This document shows, piece after piece, positions 38,396 to 47,011 of a stretch of DNA of 64,000 bases. Made by a program: the position numbers and the translations under genes. Below the pieces are notes generated by a model, which saw only the letters and a program-made list of their open reading frames with translations, did no database searches and was not told the DNA's origin. Within the stretch, counting starts at the first letter, position 1. Every line of letters starts with the position of its first letter. Origin of the DNA: Candidatus Rhodoferax mariagerensis (lineage in GTDB: Bacteria > Pseudomonadota > Gammaproteobacteria > Burkholderiales > Burkholderiaceae_C); assembly GCA_016719055.1 (NCBI GenBank), contig JADKAW010000004.1, forward strand, positions 217,581-281,580. Reading direction: 5' to 3'.

Positions 38396-40399
38396 TCAAA
38401 AGGGATGCATGCCTTGCCACCAGTTCAACACCTGATTAACCGATTTTTCAACCGACATATCAGAATTGTCCAGTAGCCTGGCATCCAGCGCTGGTTTCAA
38501 AGGTGCCACGCTTCGGGAGGTGTCCCGGGCGTCGCGTGCTTCCAAGTCAGCGCGAAGACTTTCGAGTGTAGTTGAATTACCCTTTGAAATCAACTGTTTG
38601 AAGCGCCGTTGTGCACGCATTTCAGCGCTGGCGGTCAAAAAAACTTTCAGATTTGCATCCGGAAATATCACCGTGCCCATGTCTCGCCCATCAGCCACCA
38701 GGCCAGGCAACTGTCTAAAACCATGTTGCAGATTGGTCAGGGCAGCACGCACCATGGGCAGTGCCGACACTTTGGAGGCATTCATGCCGTTTTCTTCGGT
38801 GCGGATGGCAGCGCTGACGTTGTCGTGATCGAGCAGAACCTGATCGCCTGAAAACTCGATGCGCAGACTTTGCGCCAGTGCGGCTATTTCGGCTTCGCCC
38901 GTGGCATCCAGCGGTAAACCGGCGCGTGTGGCCGCCAAGGCAGTAATGCGATACAGTGCCCCCGAGTCCAGCAGGTGATACCCCAACTGTTTGGCCACCT
39001 GTGCGGCCAGCGTGCCTTTGCCCGATGCGGTCGGGCCATCGACACAAATGACTGGAATGGTGCGCGCTTGCGTGAGTGAGAACAGGGCTTCAAAATAGTC
39101 TGGAAAGGTCTTGGCAACACACTTGGGGTCTTCAATGCGCACCGGCAGACCTGCTGGATTGAAGGCCGCAAGCGAAAAACACATGGCCACTCGGTGATCG
39201 TCGTAGGTGTGAATGCTGGCCGCTTTCCAATCTGAAAGTTCGGCGGGTGGCGTGACGCGGATGAAATCGGCGCCTTCTTGCACTGTGGCACCCAGTTTGC
39301 GCAGTTCACAGGCCATGGCCGCGATTCGGTCGGTTTCCTTGACACGCCAGCTGGCAATGTTGCGCAGCGTGGTGCTGCCATCAGCGTACAGCGCCATCAC
39401 GGCAAGCGTCATGGCAGCGTCGGGGATGTGGTTGCAATCAAGGTCAATGGCTTTCAGGGGCCAGCCCTTGCCCGGCTCGCCGCGAGAAATTTCCAGCCAG
39501 TTGGGGCCGCTGGCGACTTGTGCACCCATCATTTGGGCGGCTTCGATGAAGCGGATGTCGCCCTGGATCGAGTCGGCACCCACGCCCTGAACCCTGATGC
39601 CTTTTAGGCCTCCAGCCCTCGTAGCTACTGCACCGATAGCTATAAAATAGCTAGCTGACGAGGCATCGGCCTCAACATGCACAAGCCCGGGTGAGCGCAG
39701 GGCGCTGCCGCCAGCAATGGTAAAACGCTGCCAGCCGTCGCGCTGCACCTGCACCCCAAAGCGCGCCAGCAGGTTCAAGGTGATCTCGATGTAGGGTCGC
39801 GAAATCAGTTCGCCCACCACGTCAATCACAATGTCGTTCTCAGCCACCAGGGGCAGGGCCATCAGTAGGGCCGTCAGAAACTGGCTTGACACGTCGCCTC
39901 TGACGCGAATCGGCGCGCCTAGCGTCAGTTGGGGCGAGCCGATGCGCAGCGGCGGATAGCCCGATTTTTCCAGGTAGTCAATCTGGCAGCCCAGTTGGCG
40001 CAGGGCATCCACCAGATCGCCAATCGGGCGCTCGTGCATGCGTGGCACGCCGCGCAGCTCGTAGTTGCCCCCCATCACCGCCAGCGCAGCCGTCAGTGGC
40101 CTGATAGCCGTGCCCGCGTTGCCCATGAAAAGCTGTGCCTGGCGCTGTGCCGGTTGGCCAGCCATGCCTGTGATGACCACGGCGCTGCCGCTGTGGTTGA
40201 CATCGCAGCCCAGCGCACGCAGGGCGTCAAGCATGACGCGTGTATCGTCCGAATCCAGCAAGTCGTGCACGGTGGTCGTGCCAGTGCACAGCGCAGCCAG
40301 TAACAACACGCGATTCGAGATGCTTTTGGAACCTGGCAGGGTGATGACGCCGCCCGCATACGCAAGTGGCGGCAAATCCAGAAATGCGGTGGAATACAT
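38396..40399 (-). CDS. aroA-cmk: Bifunctional EPSP synthase / cytidylate kinase
   Basis: A 667-residue fusion. Residues 1-440 are 3-phosphoshikimate 1-carboxyvinyltransferase (AroA, shikimate pathway): PGSKSISNRVLLLAAL near 23, FMGNAGTAIRPLTAAL near 91 and the DDHRVAMCFSLAA end. Residues from about 446 are cytidylate kinase with the P-loop VDGPTASGKGTLA and LLDSGALYR. The fusion is known in Burkholderiales. Residues 248-264 (IAIGAVATRAGGL) are encoded by a dispersed repeat, which adds a few residues between the conserved DASSASYF and GVGADSIQGD. It follows tyrA by 3 bases and precedes rpsA. Confidence 0.95.
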   Translation of the reverse strand: MYSTAFLDLPPLAYAGGVITLPGSKSISNRVLLLAALCTGTTTVHDLLDSDDTRVMLDALRALGCDVNHSGSAVVITGMAGQPAQRQAQLFMGNAGTAIRPLTAALAVMGGNYELRGVPRMHERPIGDLVDALRQLGCQIDYLEKSGYPPLRIGSPQLTLGAPIRVRGDVSSQFLTALLMALPLVAENDIVIDVVGELISRPYIEITLNLLARFGVQVQRDGWQRFTIAGGSALRSPGLVHVEADASSASYFIAIGAVATRAGGLKGIRVQGVGADSIQGDIRFIEAAQMMGAQVASGPNWLEISRGEPGKGWPLKAIDLDCNHIPDAAMTLAVMALYADGSTTLRNIASWRVKETDRIAAMACELRKLGATVQEGADFIRVTPPAELSDWKAASIHTYDDHRVAMCFSLAAFNPAGLPVRIEDPKCVAKTFPDYFEALFSLTQARTIPVICVDGPTASGKGTLAAQVAKQLGYHLLDSGALYRITALAATRAGLPLDATGEAEIAALAQSLRIEFSGDQVLLDHDNVSAAIRTEENGMNASKVSALPMVRAALTNLQHGFRQLPGLVADGRDMGTVIFPDANLKVFLTASAEMRAQRRFKQLISKGNSTTLESLRADLEARDARDTSRSVAPLKPALDARLLDNSDMSVEKSVNQVLNWWQGMHPF
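39608..39656 (-). repeat. Dispersed GGGCTAGAGG-core repeat, copy 5 (inside aroA/cmk)
   Basis: A good copy on the minus strand: CTAGCTATTTTATAGCTATC, then GGTGCAGTAGCTAC and GAGGGCTGGAGGCC. It lies wholly inside the AroA coding region and keeps the frame. Confidence 0.8.
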
Positions 40400-40402
40400 C
40401 TG

Positions 40403-41272
40403 TCAGTCGGTTTGGTTCATGCGCCATTGCGCGCGACAGGCGCTGGCCTGGTCGATGAGGGTTTCCAGCGCTTGGGCGTCGCTACCGCTCATCAGGGTCT
40501 CAAAGGACTGCAGTTGATCCTGGAAGGCACGGCTTTGCAGCAGCAACTCGTCGCGGTTGGCCAGCAGAATGTCACGCCAGACCTTGGGGTCGCTGGCGGC
40601 AATGCGGGTGAAGTCGCGAAAGCCGGGGCCCGCCAGTGATAAAAATTCTTTGCCCTTGGGCTGGCCCGCAATGGCGTTCATCAACGCAAAAGCCAGCAGA
40701 TGGGGCAGGTGACTGACTGCTGCAAAGGCAGCGTCATGCGATTCAGGCGACATTTGCACCACCTTGCTGCCCAGGGCCGACCAGACCTCGACCGCCTGCG
40801 TGATCTGCTTGCCAAGGGTGCGACTGATCGGGGTCAGGATGACCTGCTTGCCCTGGTAGAGTTCCGCGTCAGCATGTTCGACACCTGCCAACTCCTTGCC
40901 GGCAATCGGGTGTGCCGGCACAAACGACCCAAGCTGCTCGCGCAAGCCGCGCTGAGCCGCCATGACCACGTCGCCTTTGGTGGAGCCCACGTCCATGATC
41001 AGCATGTCAGGTGTGACCATGTGTTTGATGGATTTGAAGGTCGCCTCGGAGGCCGACACCGGCACGGCCACCAGCACGATGTCCGCACCCGACACCGCCA
41101 GCAATGCTGACGGGGCCTCCACATCAATCACGCCCATCTGGCGGGCGCGGTCGGTGGTGGTGGGTGACTTGCTGTAGCCAACCACGCGCTTGACAAGGCC
41201 GGCTTTTTTGAGCGCCAGCGCAAACGAGCCACCCATCAGGCCGCAGCCTATCAGGCCCAGTTGTTCAAACAT
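40403..41272 (-). CDS. tyrA: Prephenate dehydrogenase
   Basis: A 289-residue enzyme that oxidatively decarboxylates prephenate to 4-hydroxyphenylpyruvate on the tyrosine route. The NAD(P) loop is LGLIGCGLMGGSFALAL at residues 5-21, the substrate histidine lies in VPAHPIAGKELAG near 120, and SHLPHLLAFALMN follows near 192. There is no fused chorismate mutase or ACT domain. The ATG at 41272 overlaps the pheA stop by 8 bases and starts the Rossmann fold directly, so the longer open frame is not used. Aromatic amino acid operon with pheA and aroA. Confidence 0.94.
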   Translation of the reverse strand: MFEQLGLIGCGLMGGSFALALKKAGLVKRVVGYSKSPTTTDRARQMGVIDVEAPSALLAVSGADIVLVAVPVSASEATFKSIKHMVTPDMLIMDVGSTKGDVVMAAQRGLREQLGSFVPAHPIAGKELAGVEHADAELYQGKQVILTPISRTLGKQITQAVEVWSALGSKVVQMSPESHDAAFAAVSHLPHLLAFALMNAIAGQPKGKEFLSLAGPGFRDFTRIAASDPKVWRDILLANRDELLLQSRAFQDQLQSFETLMSGSDAQALETLIDQASACRAQWRMNQTD

Positions 41273-42353
41273 CGGCTTCAACCGGGTAGGTGCCCAGCAG
41301 TTTGTAGAACGCGCACAACGCACGCAGTTCATTCAGCGCCGAGCTGACATGAGGTTGCGAGGGGTGGCCTGCCAGGTCAATATAAAAGTAATATTCCCAT
41401 TGGCCAGAGCGCGCCGGGCGCGATTCAAAACGTGTCATCGACACCCCGTGCTTCTTCAGCGGTACCAGCAGATCGTGCACGGCACCAGGGCGGTTGACCA
41501 CCGACACAATCAGGCTGACACAGTCATTGCCGGTGGCCAGCGGGGCGGCCAGCGTCTGCGGCAGGCAGATCACGGCAAAACGGGTGCGGTTAAAGGCGTC
41601 GTCCTGAATTGCGTGCGACACCACATGCAGGCCAAACTCGCTTCCAGCTCGTTCGCTGGCAATGGCCGCCCAGGCCGGGTTGGTGGCGGCCAGCCGGGCA
41701 CCTTCGGCATTGCTGGTGGCAGCGCGGCGATCCGCCTTGGGTAAATGGGTGGTGAGCCAGTCCTGACACTGCGCCAGTGCCTGCGGATGGGCGTACACCA
41801 CCTCGATGTCATCCTGGCTGGGTGTCAGGCGCAAAAGGTTGTGGCGCACCAGAAAACTGGTTTCGCCAATGATATGCAGCGGTGAATTCAGCAGCAGGTC
41901 AAGCGAGCGTGAAATCACGCCTTCAGATGAATTCTCAATCGGCACCACGCCAAACTCGGCGCTGCCGGCAGCGGTGGCGCGAAACACTTCGTCAATGCTG
42001 ACGCACAACACGCGCGCCATGCTGCCACCAAAAAACTGGATCGCGGCCTGTTCACTGAAGGTGCCCGCCGGCCCCAGGTAGGCCACGCGCTGGGGTGCCT
42101 CAAGTGCCCGGCAGGCCGACATGATCTCGCGCCAGATGATGGCGATGCTGTGCTGCTTGAGCGGCCCGGCATTGCTGGCCTGCAGATTGGCGATCACCTG
42201 GGTTTCACGGTCTGGTCGGAACACCGCCGAGCCATCCAGTCGCTTGATCTCACCCACTTCATGGGCCAAGGACGCACGCTTGTTCAGCAACGCGATCAGT
42301 TCCAGATCCACCGCATCGATCAGGTTTCGCAGTTCAGGGAGGGTTTTGGCCAT
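41265..42353 (-). CDS. pheA: Bifunctional chorismate mutase / prephenate dehydratase (P-protein)
   Basis: A 362-residue enzyme that turns chorismate to prephenate and then phenylpyruvate for phenylalanine. The chorismate mutase domain occupies about residues 1-90 (LRNLIDAVDLELIALLNKRASLA), the prephenate dehydratase domain about 95-270 (VAYLGPAGTFSEQAA; GVVPIENSSEGV; the catalytic TRFAVI), and the ACT regulatory domain follows (LIVSVVNRPGAVHDLL; the ESRPAR motif). Feedback inhibition by phenylalanine is expected from the ACT domain. It is followed by tyrA and preceded by the serC relic. Confidence 0.96.
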   Translation of the reverse strand: MAKTLPELRNLIDAVDLELIALLNKRASLAHEVGEIKRLDGSAVFRPDRETQVIANLQASNAGPLKQHSIAIIWREIMSACRALEAPQRVAYLGPAGTFSEQAAIQFFGGSMARVLCVSIDEVFRATAAGSAEFGVVPIENSSEGVISRSLDLLLNSPLHIIGETSFLVRHNLLRLTPSQDDIEVVYAHPQALAQCQDWLTTHLPKADRRAATSNAEGARLAATNPAWAAIASERAGSEFGLHVVSHAIQDDAFNRTRFAVICLPQTLAAPLATGNDCVSLIVSVVNRPGAVHDLLVPLKKHGVSMTRFESRPARSGQWEYYFYIDLAGHPSQPHVSSALNELRALCAFYKLLGTYPVEADV

Positions 42354-42383
42354 GACGGTTGATGGATAAGTGGGCGTGAAATT

Positions 42384-42680
42384 TCAGCAACATTTCATCG
42401 AGATTGCCAATACAGGACGCGGGGCAGCAAATCTGGGGGTCGGACCCTGATTCGGTACAACACGGCCAAATACGGTCGGGGCCTTCATCCGCATTGGAGG
42501 CGCCAGGTTTTTCTGGGCGCTGCCAATGGCCAACCTGCCACGCGACCAGTCGATCGACCGCGAGGCCACGTCGGACGACAAATCAACAACCAGCAGTTCG
42601 CGCAGGCTGGCCTCGACCGGGCTCAGAACTTCTTCGGGTATGGCGGTCTGGCAGGCTGAAAAGTTGTGAAGTCTTGTCAT
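42384..42680 (-). pseudogene. serC: serC relic (phosphoserine aminotransferase, internally deleted)
   Basis: A 98-codon frame at the place where serC normally lies between gyrA and pheA. It begins MTRLHNFSACQTAIPEEVL, a clear SerC N-terminus (NFSAGPAALPEEVL in intact genes). It jumps after about 28 residues to LLVVDLSSDVASRSIDWSR and AIGSAQKNLAPP, the part around the PLP lysine (usual DxSSxxLSRPIDVSR and GAQKNIGPAG). About 170 residues between these blocks and all of the C-terminal half are missing. The remaining residues show no SerC match. Such a protein cannot bind substrate or dimerise, so it is a decaying gene. SerC activity must come from elsewhere or be absent. Confidence 0.82.
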
Positions 42681-42696
42681 GCGTGAAATAGATAAG

Positions 42697-42755
42697 AAAC
42701 AAGGCTCTAGCCCTTGATGGATATGCGCTGCCAGCTATCAATTAAGTAGTTATCA
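42697..42755 (-). repeat. Dispersed GGGCTAGAGG-core repeat, copy 6 (gyrA-serC gap)
   Basis: Minus-strand order: GATAACTACTTAATTGATAGCTGGCAGCGC (two motifs in sequence), then ATCAAGGGCTAGAGCC. It begins at the gyrA stop codon and fills the gap before the serC relic, so it may mark the rearranged junction. Confidence 0.75.
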
Positions 42756-45434
42756 AGTCTCTGGTAATGCCGGGTCATCGGGTGCTGAATCGTCTGCGGG
42801 GGCTTCGTCAACGATGGGATTCGCATCGTTTTCGACAATGCGCTGCAGCCCGCTGAGTTTGGAGCCTTCGTCCAGGCCAATCAGCGTCACACCCTGGGTG
42901 GCGCGGCCGAGTTCACGGATTTCGCTGACGCGAGTGCGCACCAGCACGCCCTTGTCAGTAATCAGCATGATCTCGTCATCGGCATGCACCAGCGTGGCGG
43001 CCACCACCTTGCCATTGCGCTCACTTTGCTGAATGGCGATCATGCCCTTGGTGCCGCGGCCGTGGCGGGTGTATTCGGTGATGCTGGTGCGCTTGCCATA
43101 GCCGTTTTGAGTGGCACACAGCACGCTGACACGTGCAGTTTCAGACCTTACGCTTTGGGACTCGTCTTGTTCAGCCACCAGCATGGCAATCACACCCTGA
43201 CCTTCGTCGAGCATCATGCCGCGCACACCGCGCGCCTGGCGGCCCATCGGGCGCACGTCATTTTCGTCAAAACGCACCGCCTTGCCACCGTCACTGAACA
43301 GCATCACATCATGCTGGCCGTCAGTCAGGGCTGCGCCAATCAAGAAGTCGCCGTCGTCCAGGTCCACCGCAATAATGCCGGACTTGCGTGGGTTGCTGAA
43401 TTCGTCCAGCGCGGTCTTTTTGACAGTGCCCATGCTGGTACTCATGAACACATACTGGTCAGCCGGGAAGGTGCGCTTTTCGCCCGTCAGCGCCAGCACC
43501 ACAGTGACCTTTTCACCCTCTTGCAACGGGAACATGTTGACGATGGGACGCCCGCGCGAGCCGCGCGAGCCTTGCGGCACTTCCCATACCTTGAGCCAGT
43601 ACATGCGGCCCCGGTTGGAAAAACACAGCAGGTAGTCGTGGGTGTTGGCAATAAAGAGTTGGTCGACCCAGTCGTCTTCTTTGGTGGCGGTGGCCTGCTT
43701 GCCACGGCCACCGCGCCGTTGTGACCGATATTCGCTCAGCGGCTGGCTCTTGATGTAGCCGCTGTGGCTCAAAGTGACCACCATGTCGGTCGGGGTGATC
43801 AGGTCTTCGGTGCTCAGGTCAAACGAGGAGTGTTCTACCATACTGCGACGAGCGCCGATCTTGGTCACGCCAAATTCGGTTTTGATGGCGGTGAGCTCAT
43901 CACCAATGATGATCGATACCCGCTCGGGTCGGGCCAGAATGTCCAGCAGGTCATCAATGATGGCCATGACTTCCTTGTACTCGGCCACTATCTTGTCTTG
44001 CTCCAGCCCGGTCAGGCGCTGCAGGCGCATTTGCAAAATTTCCTGGGCCTGGGTTTCTGACAGCCGGTAAAGACCGTCCGAACCCATGCCAAATTGCATC
44101 TCCAGACTGTCCGGGCGGTAATCGTCGGCGTTGACCAAGCCACCATCAGCCCGGGTGCGCGTCAGCATTTCGCGCACCAGCTTGCTGTCCCACGGGCGGC
44201 TCATCAACTCCAGTTTGGCCACCGGCGGTGTCGGTGACTCGCGGATGATGCGGATGAAGTCGTCAATATTGGCCAGCGCTACCGCCAGACCTTCAAGCAC
44301 ATGGCCCCGTTCGCGAGCTTTGCGCAGTTCAAACACAGTGCGGCGGGTCACCACCTCGCGGCGGTGCTGCAAAAAGACCTCAATCAGGTCTTTCAGGTTG
44401 CACAGCTTGGGCTGACCATTGATCAGTGCCACCATGTTCATGCCAAAGGTGTCTTGCAGCTGGGTCTGTTTGTACAGATTGTTGAGCACCACCTCGGGAA
44501 CTTCGCCGCGTTTGAGTTCAATCACCAGGCGCATGCCGGACTTGTCGGACTCGTCCTGAATGTGGCTGATGCCTTCGATTTTTTTCTCGTGCACCAGCTC
44601 GGCCATGCGCTCTTGCAGCGTTTTCTTATTGACTTGGTAGGGCAATTCATCGACGATGATGGCCTGGCGCTGGCCCTTGTCGATGTCCTCAAAATGGCAT
44701 TTGGCGCGCATCACCACACGGCCACGTCCGGTGCGGTAACCGTCCTTGACCCCGTTGATGCCGTAAATGATGCCGGCGGTTGGAAAGTCGGGCGCTGGAA
44801 TGATTTCCATCAGCTCATCGATGCTGGCCTCGGGGTTTTTAAGCAAATGCAGACAAGCGTCCACCACCTCGCTCAAGTTGTGCGGTGGGATGTTTGTGGC
44901 CATGCCCACGGCAATGCCGCCCGAGCCATTCACCAGCAAATTGGGCAGACGTGTCGGTAGCACTAGCGGCTCTTTTTCCGAGCCATCGTAATTCGGACCA
45001 AAGTCCACGGTTTCCTTGTCCAGGTCGGCCAGCAGCTCGTGGGCGATCTTGGCCAGCCTGATTTCGGTGTAACGCATGGCTGCCGCGTTGTCGCCATCGA
45101 CCGAGCCGAAATTGCCCTGCCCGTCAATCAGCATGTGGCGCATCGAAAAATCCTGCGCCATGCGGACGATCGTGTCGTACACCGACTGGTCACCGTGTGG
45201 GTGATATTTACCAATCACATCGCCCACGATACGCGCTGATTTTTTGTAAGCCTTGTTCCAGTCGTTGTTGAGCTCGTGCATCGCAAACAACACGCGCCGG
45301 TGCACCGGTTTCAGACCATCACGCGCGTCCGGCAAGGCCCGCCCGACGATCACGCTCATGGCGTAATCCAGATAGCTGCGGCGCATTTCATCCGCAAGAC
45401 TGGTGGGCAGGGTTTCGCGGGCGAACTGGGTCAT
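42753..45434 (-). CDS. gyrA: DNA gyrase subunit A
   Basis: An 893-residue type II topoisomerase subunit that cuts and rejoins DNA to introduce negative supercoils with GyrB. The catalytic Tyr lies in AAMRYTEIRL near residue 123, the quinolone region reads YHPHGDQSVYDT near 77-88, and the GyrA box appears as QRRGGRGK in the C-terminal beta-pinwheel. The position equal to E. coli Ser83 is Gln here. The ATG at 45434 (MTQFARETLP) is chosen over a start six codons upstream. The stop codon touches a repeat copy. Confidence 0.96.
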   Translation of the reverse strand: MTQFARETLPTSLADEMRRSYLDYAMSVIVGRALPDARDGLKPVHRRVLFAMHELNNDWNKAYKKSARIVGDVIGKYHPHGDQSVYDTIVRMAQDFSMRHMLIDGQGNFGSVDGDNAAAMRYTEIRLAKIAHELLADLDKETVDFGPNYDGSEKEPLVLPTRLPNLLVNGSGGIAVGMATNIPPHNLSEVVDACLHLLKNPEASIDELMEIIPAPDFPTAGIIYGINGVKDGYRTGRGRVVMRAKCHFEDIDKGQRQAIIVDELPYQVNKKTLQERMAELVHEKKIEGISHIQDESDKSGMRLVIELKRGEVPEVVLNNLYKQTQLQDTFGMNMVALINGQPKLCNLKDLIEVFLQHRREVVTRRTVFELRKARERGHVLEGLAVALANIDDFIRIIRESPTPPVAKLELMSRPWDSKLVREMLTRTRADGGLVNADDYRPDSLEMQFGMGSDGLYRLSETQAQEILQMRLQRLTGLEQDKIVAEYKEVMAIIDDLLDILARPERVSIIIGDELTAIKTEFGVTKIGARRSMVEHSSFDLSTEDLITPTDMVVTLSHSGYIKSQPLSEYRSQRRGGRGKQATATKEDDWVDQLFIANTHDYLLCFSNRGRMYWLKVWEVPQGSRGSRGRPIVNMFPLQEGEKVTVVLALTGEKRTFPADQYVFMSTSMGTVKKTALDEFSNPRKSGIIAVDLDDGDFLIGAALTDGQHDVMLFSDGGKAVRFDENDVRPMGRQARGVRGMMLDEGQGVIAMLVAEQDESQSVRSETARVSVLCATQNGYGKRTSITEYTRHGRGTKGMIAIQQSERNGKVVAATLVHADDEIMLITDKGVLVRTRVSEIRELGRATQGVTLIGLDEGSKLSGLQRIVENDANPIVDEAPADDSAPDDPALPET

Positions 45435-45680
45435 GGGGAAAGCTTGAGGCAAGGCAAGTTCTGGTTAATGCCGTGATTTTATGCTGCGAGTTTGTGGCGC
45501 AAGCGCAACGGCACCTGCTAAATATCGGAACATCACTTCATAAGAAGGATTTTGATTCGACTCGATCATTTCCGATCAAAATCTATGTGGCACAATTAGC
45601 GCAACGCTCAATGTGATAGGCATTTTGGGCGTAACTTTTAAGTACGCAGCGCTGCTGCGGCATTTTCTTCTAGGAGAACC

Positions 45681-46337
45681 ATGAAAAAATTGAACAAATT
45701 GGCGATGTTGATCGCTACCGCAGCTCTCGCTACCGCAGCTGGTGCCCAAACCATCGACAACTGGCGTGCAGCTGATGGCACAGTCTGGAAAAATGGTAGC
45801 AATGAACTCTGCTGGCGTGACAATTTCTGGACTCCTGCCACCGCCGCTGAAGGCTGTGACGGTGCAATCGTGGCTCCCAAGGCTGCTCCGGCGCCCGCAC
45901 CGGCTCCCGCAACAGCTCCTGTAGCAGCGCCTTCTCCGGCTCCTGCGCCCGCTCCCGTGCCGGCTCCGGCACCAGTGGCTGCCACCAAGGTCACCTATGC
46001 TGCTGATGCATTCTTTGATTTCGACAAAGCGGTGTTGAAGCCTGAAGGTAAAGCCAAGCTCGACGATCTGGTTGGCAAGGTCAAGGGTATCAACCTCGAA
46101 GTGATCATCGCTGTTGGTCACACCGATGCTGTTGGTTCAGATGCTTACAACCAAAAACTGTCGGTGAAGCGTTCAGAAGCTGTCAAGGCATATTTGGTGT
46201 CCAAGGGCATCGAGAAGAGCCGTGTCTACACCGAAGGCAAGGGCGAGAAGCAGCCTGTTGCTGACAACAAGACTGGTGAAGGCCGTGCCAAGAATCGCCG
46301 CGTCGAAATTGAAGTGGTTGGCACTCGCGCAAAATAA
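45681..46337 (+). CDS. ompA: OmpA family outer-membrane protein
   Basis: A 218-residue secreted protein with signal peptide MKKLNKLAMLIATAALATAAGA. A Cys-containing segment (NELCWRDNFWTPATAAEGCD) follows, then a Pro/Ala linker made of repeated PAPAP units at about residues 72-98, and an OmpA C-terminal peptidoglycan-binding domain (FFDFDKAVLKPEGKAKLDDL; GHTDAVGSDAYNQKLSVKRSEAV; NRRVEIEV). There is no eight-strand barrel, so it probably tethers the outer membrane to the wall as a small OmpA-like protein. RBS AGGAGAA is strong. A terminator follows. The 246-base upstream gap has a TTTTGAT/ATCAAAA inverted pair at about 45550-45581. Confidence 0.92.
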   Translation: MKKLNKLAMLIATAALATAAGAQTIDNWRAADGTVWKNGSNELCWRDNFWTPATAAEGCDGAIVAPKAAPAPAPAPATAPVAAPSPAPAPAPVPAPAPVAATKVTYAADAFFDFDKAVLKPEGKAKLDDLVGKVKGINLEVIIAVGHTDAVGSDAYNQKLSVKRSEAVKAYLVSKGIEKSRVYTEGKGEKQPVADNKTGEGRAKNRRVEIEVVGTRAK

Positions 46338-46370
46338 TTCATTAGGATAGCCCGATGGGCTCGGCAAAAA

Positions 46371-46395
46371 GACCCGCTTCGGCGGGTTTTTTTTG
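46371..46395 (+). terminator. Rho-independent terminator after ompA
   Basis: The stem ACCCGC-TTCG-GCGGGT is followed by eight T residues, 33 bases past the ompA stop. It uses the same stem-loop sequence as the terminator after the ComEA-like gene. Confidence 0.9.
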
Positions 46396-46462
46396 TGCTT
46401 GCAAGTGTCTTGAGGGCGTCACGGGCCTGAGAGGTGCAAGGGTTCACCCTAAAATTGGAATC

Positions 46463-46483
46463 AAGGAGTCGGACTCCTTTTTT
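46463..46483 (+). terminator. Second terminator-like hairpin upstream of the unknown gene
   Basis: The perfect palindromic arms AAGGAGTC and GACTCCTT with a single central G are followed by TTTTT. It lies about 90 bases past the ompA terminator and 75 bases before the next start. It may be a backup terminator or an attenuator for the following gene. Confidence 0.5.
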
Positions 46484-46557
46484 ATCGACGCGGCACCTGT
46501 GGTCAGTCCGGTTTCTTGTGAAAACATGAATATGTCCGATCGTTGAAGAGGTACGTT

Positions 46558-46971
46558 ATGCAGATGAATGATGATGTGTCGCACCGCCTGGGCTCCTCCC
46601 TGGAGGCTCTCAATGCACGTATTGCGCGGTTGGCTATCGGTCTGGGGGTGTCGCTGGATGATCGGATCAGCGTTGAAAAGCTGATGCAACAGTCACAAGT
46701 GCCACAGGTTGCACACGAGCGCAGGGCACCTCGGCTGAGCGGGCAGTCCAACTATACGGGTTCATCAGGAGATCGTCGGGTTGCCCACCAGCGTGAGGAG
46801 TTGCGAGGCCTTTTGGTGCTTCGCTACCATATGGAAACGGTCAGTGTCAATGACCACGGTTTGGCCGTGACCCGCCAGATCCTGGTTGAAGCCCAAGAAC
46901 ATCTGGTTCGCCGTGGCTTCAAGCCCGGCGCTGATGGCTTGGGCCTGGATGATTTTTTCAACGCACCGTGA
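46558..46971 (+). CDS. Hypothetical protein, no family recognised
   Basis: A 137-residue soluble protein that I cannot assign. The N-terminal part is helical and leucine-rich (LGSSLEALNARIARLAIGLGVSL). A basic, Ser/Arg-rich middle (HERRAPRLSGQSNYTG) is followed by a second compact part (REELRGLLVLRYHMETVSVNDHGLAVTRQILVEAQEHLVRRGF). It has no signal peptide or membrane segment. The ATG at 46558 follows AAGAGG at six bases; ATG 46564 is an alternative. Codon use is like that of neighbouring genes, so it is probably real. It stands 40 bases before the MaoC-Pta gene. Confidence 0.55.
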   Translation: MQMNDDVSHRLGSSLEALNARIARLAIGLGVSLDDRISVEKLMQQSQVPQVAHERRAPRLSGQSNYTGSSGDRRVAHQREELRGLLVLRYHMETVSVNDHGLAVTRQILVEAQEHLVRRGFKPGADGLGLDDFFNAP

Positions 46972-47011
46972 GGTGTTGGCGTTTCTTTTTTTTGAATTTA
47001 GACAAAACAGC

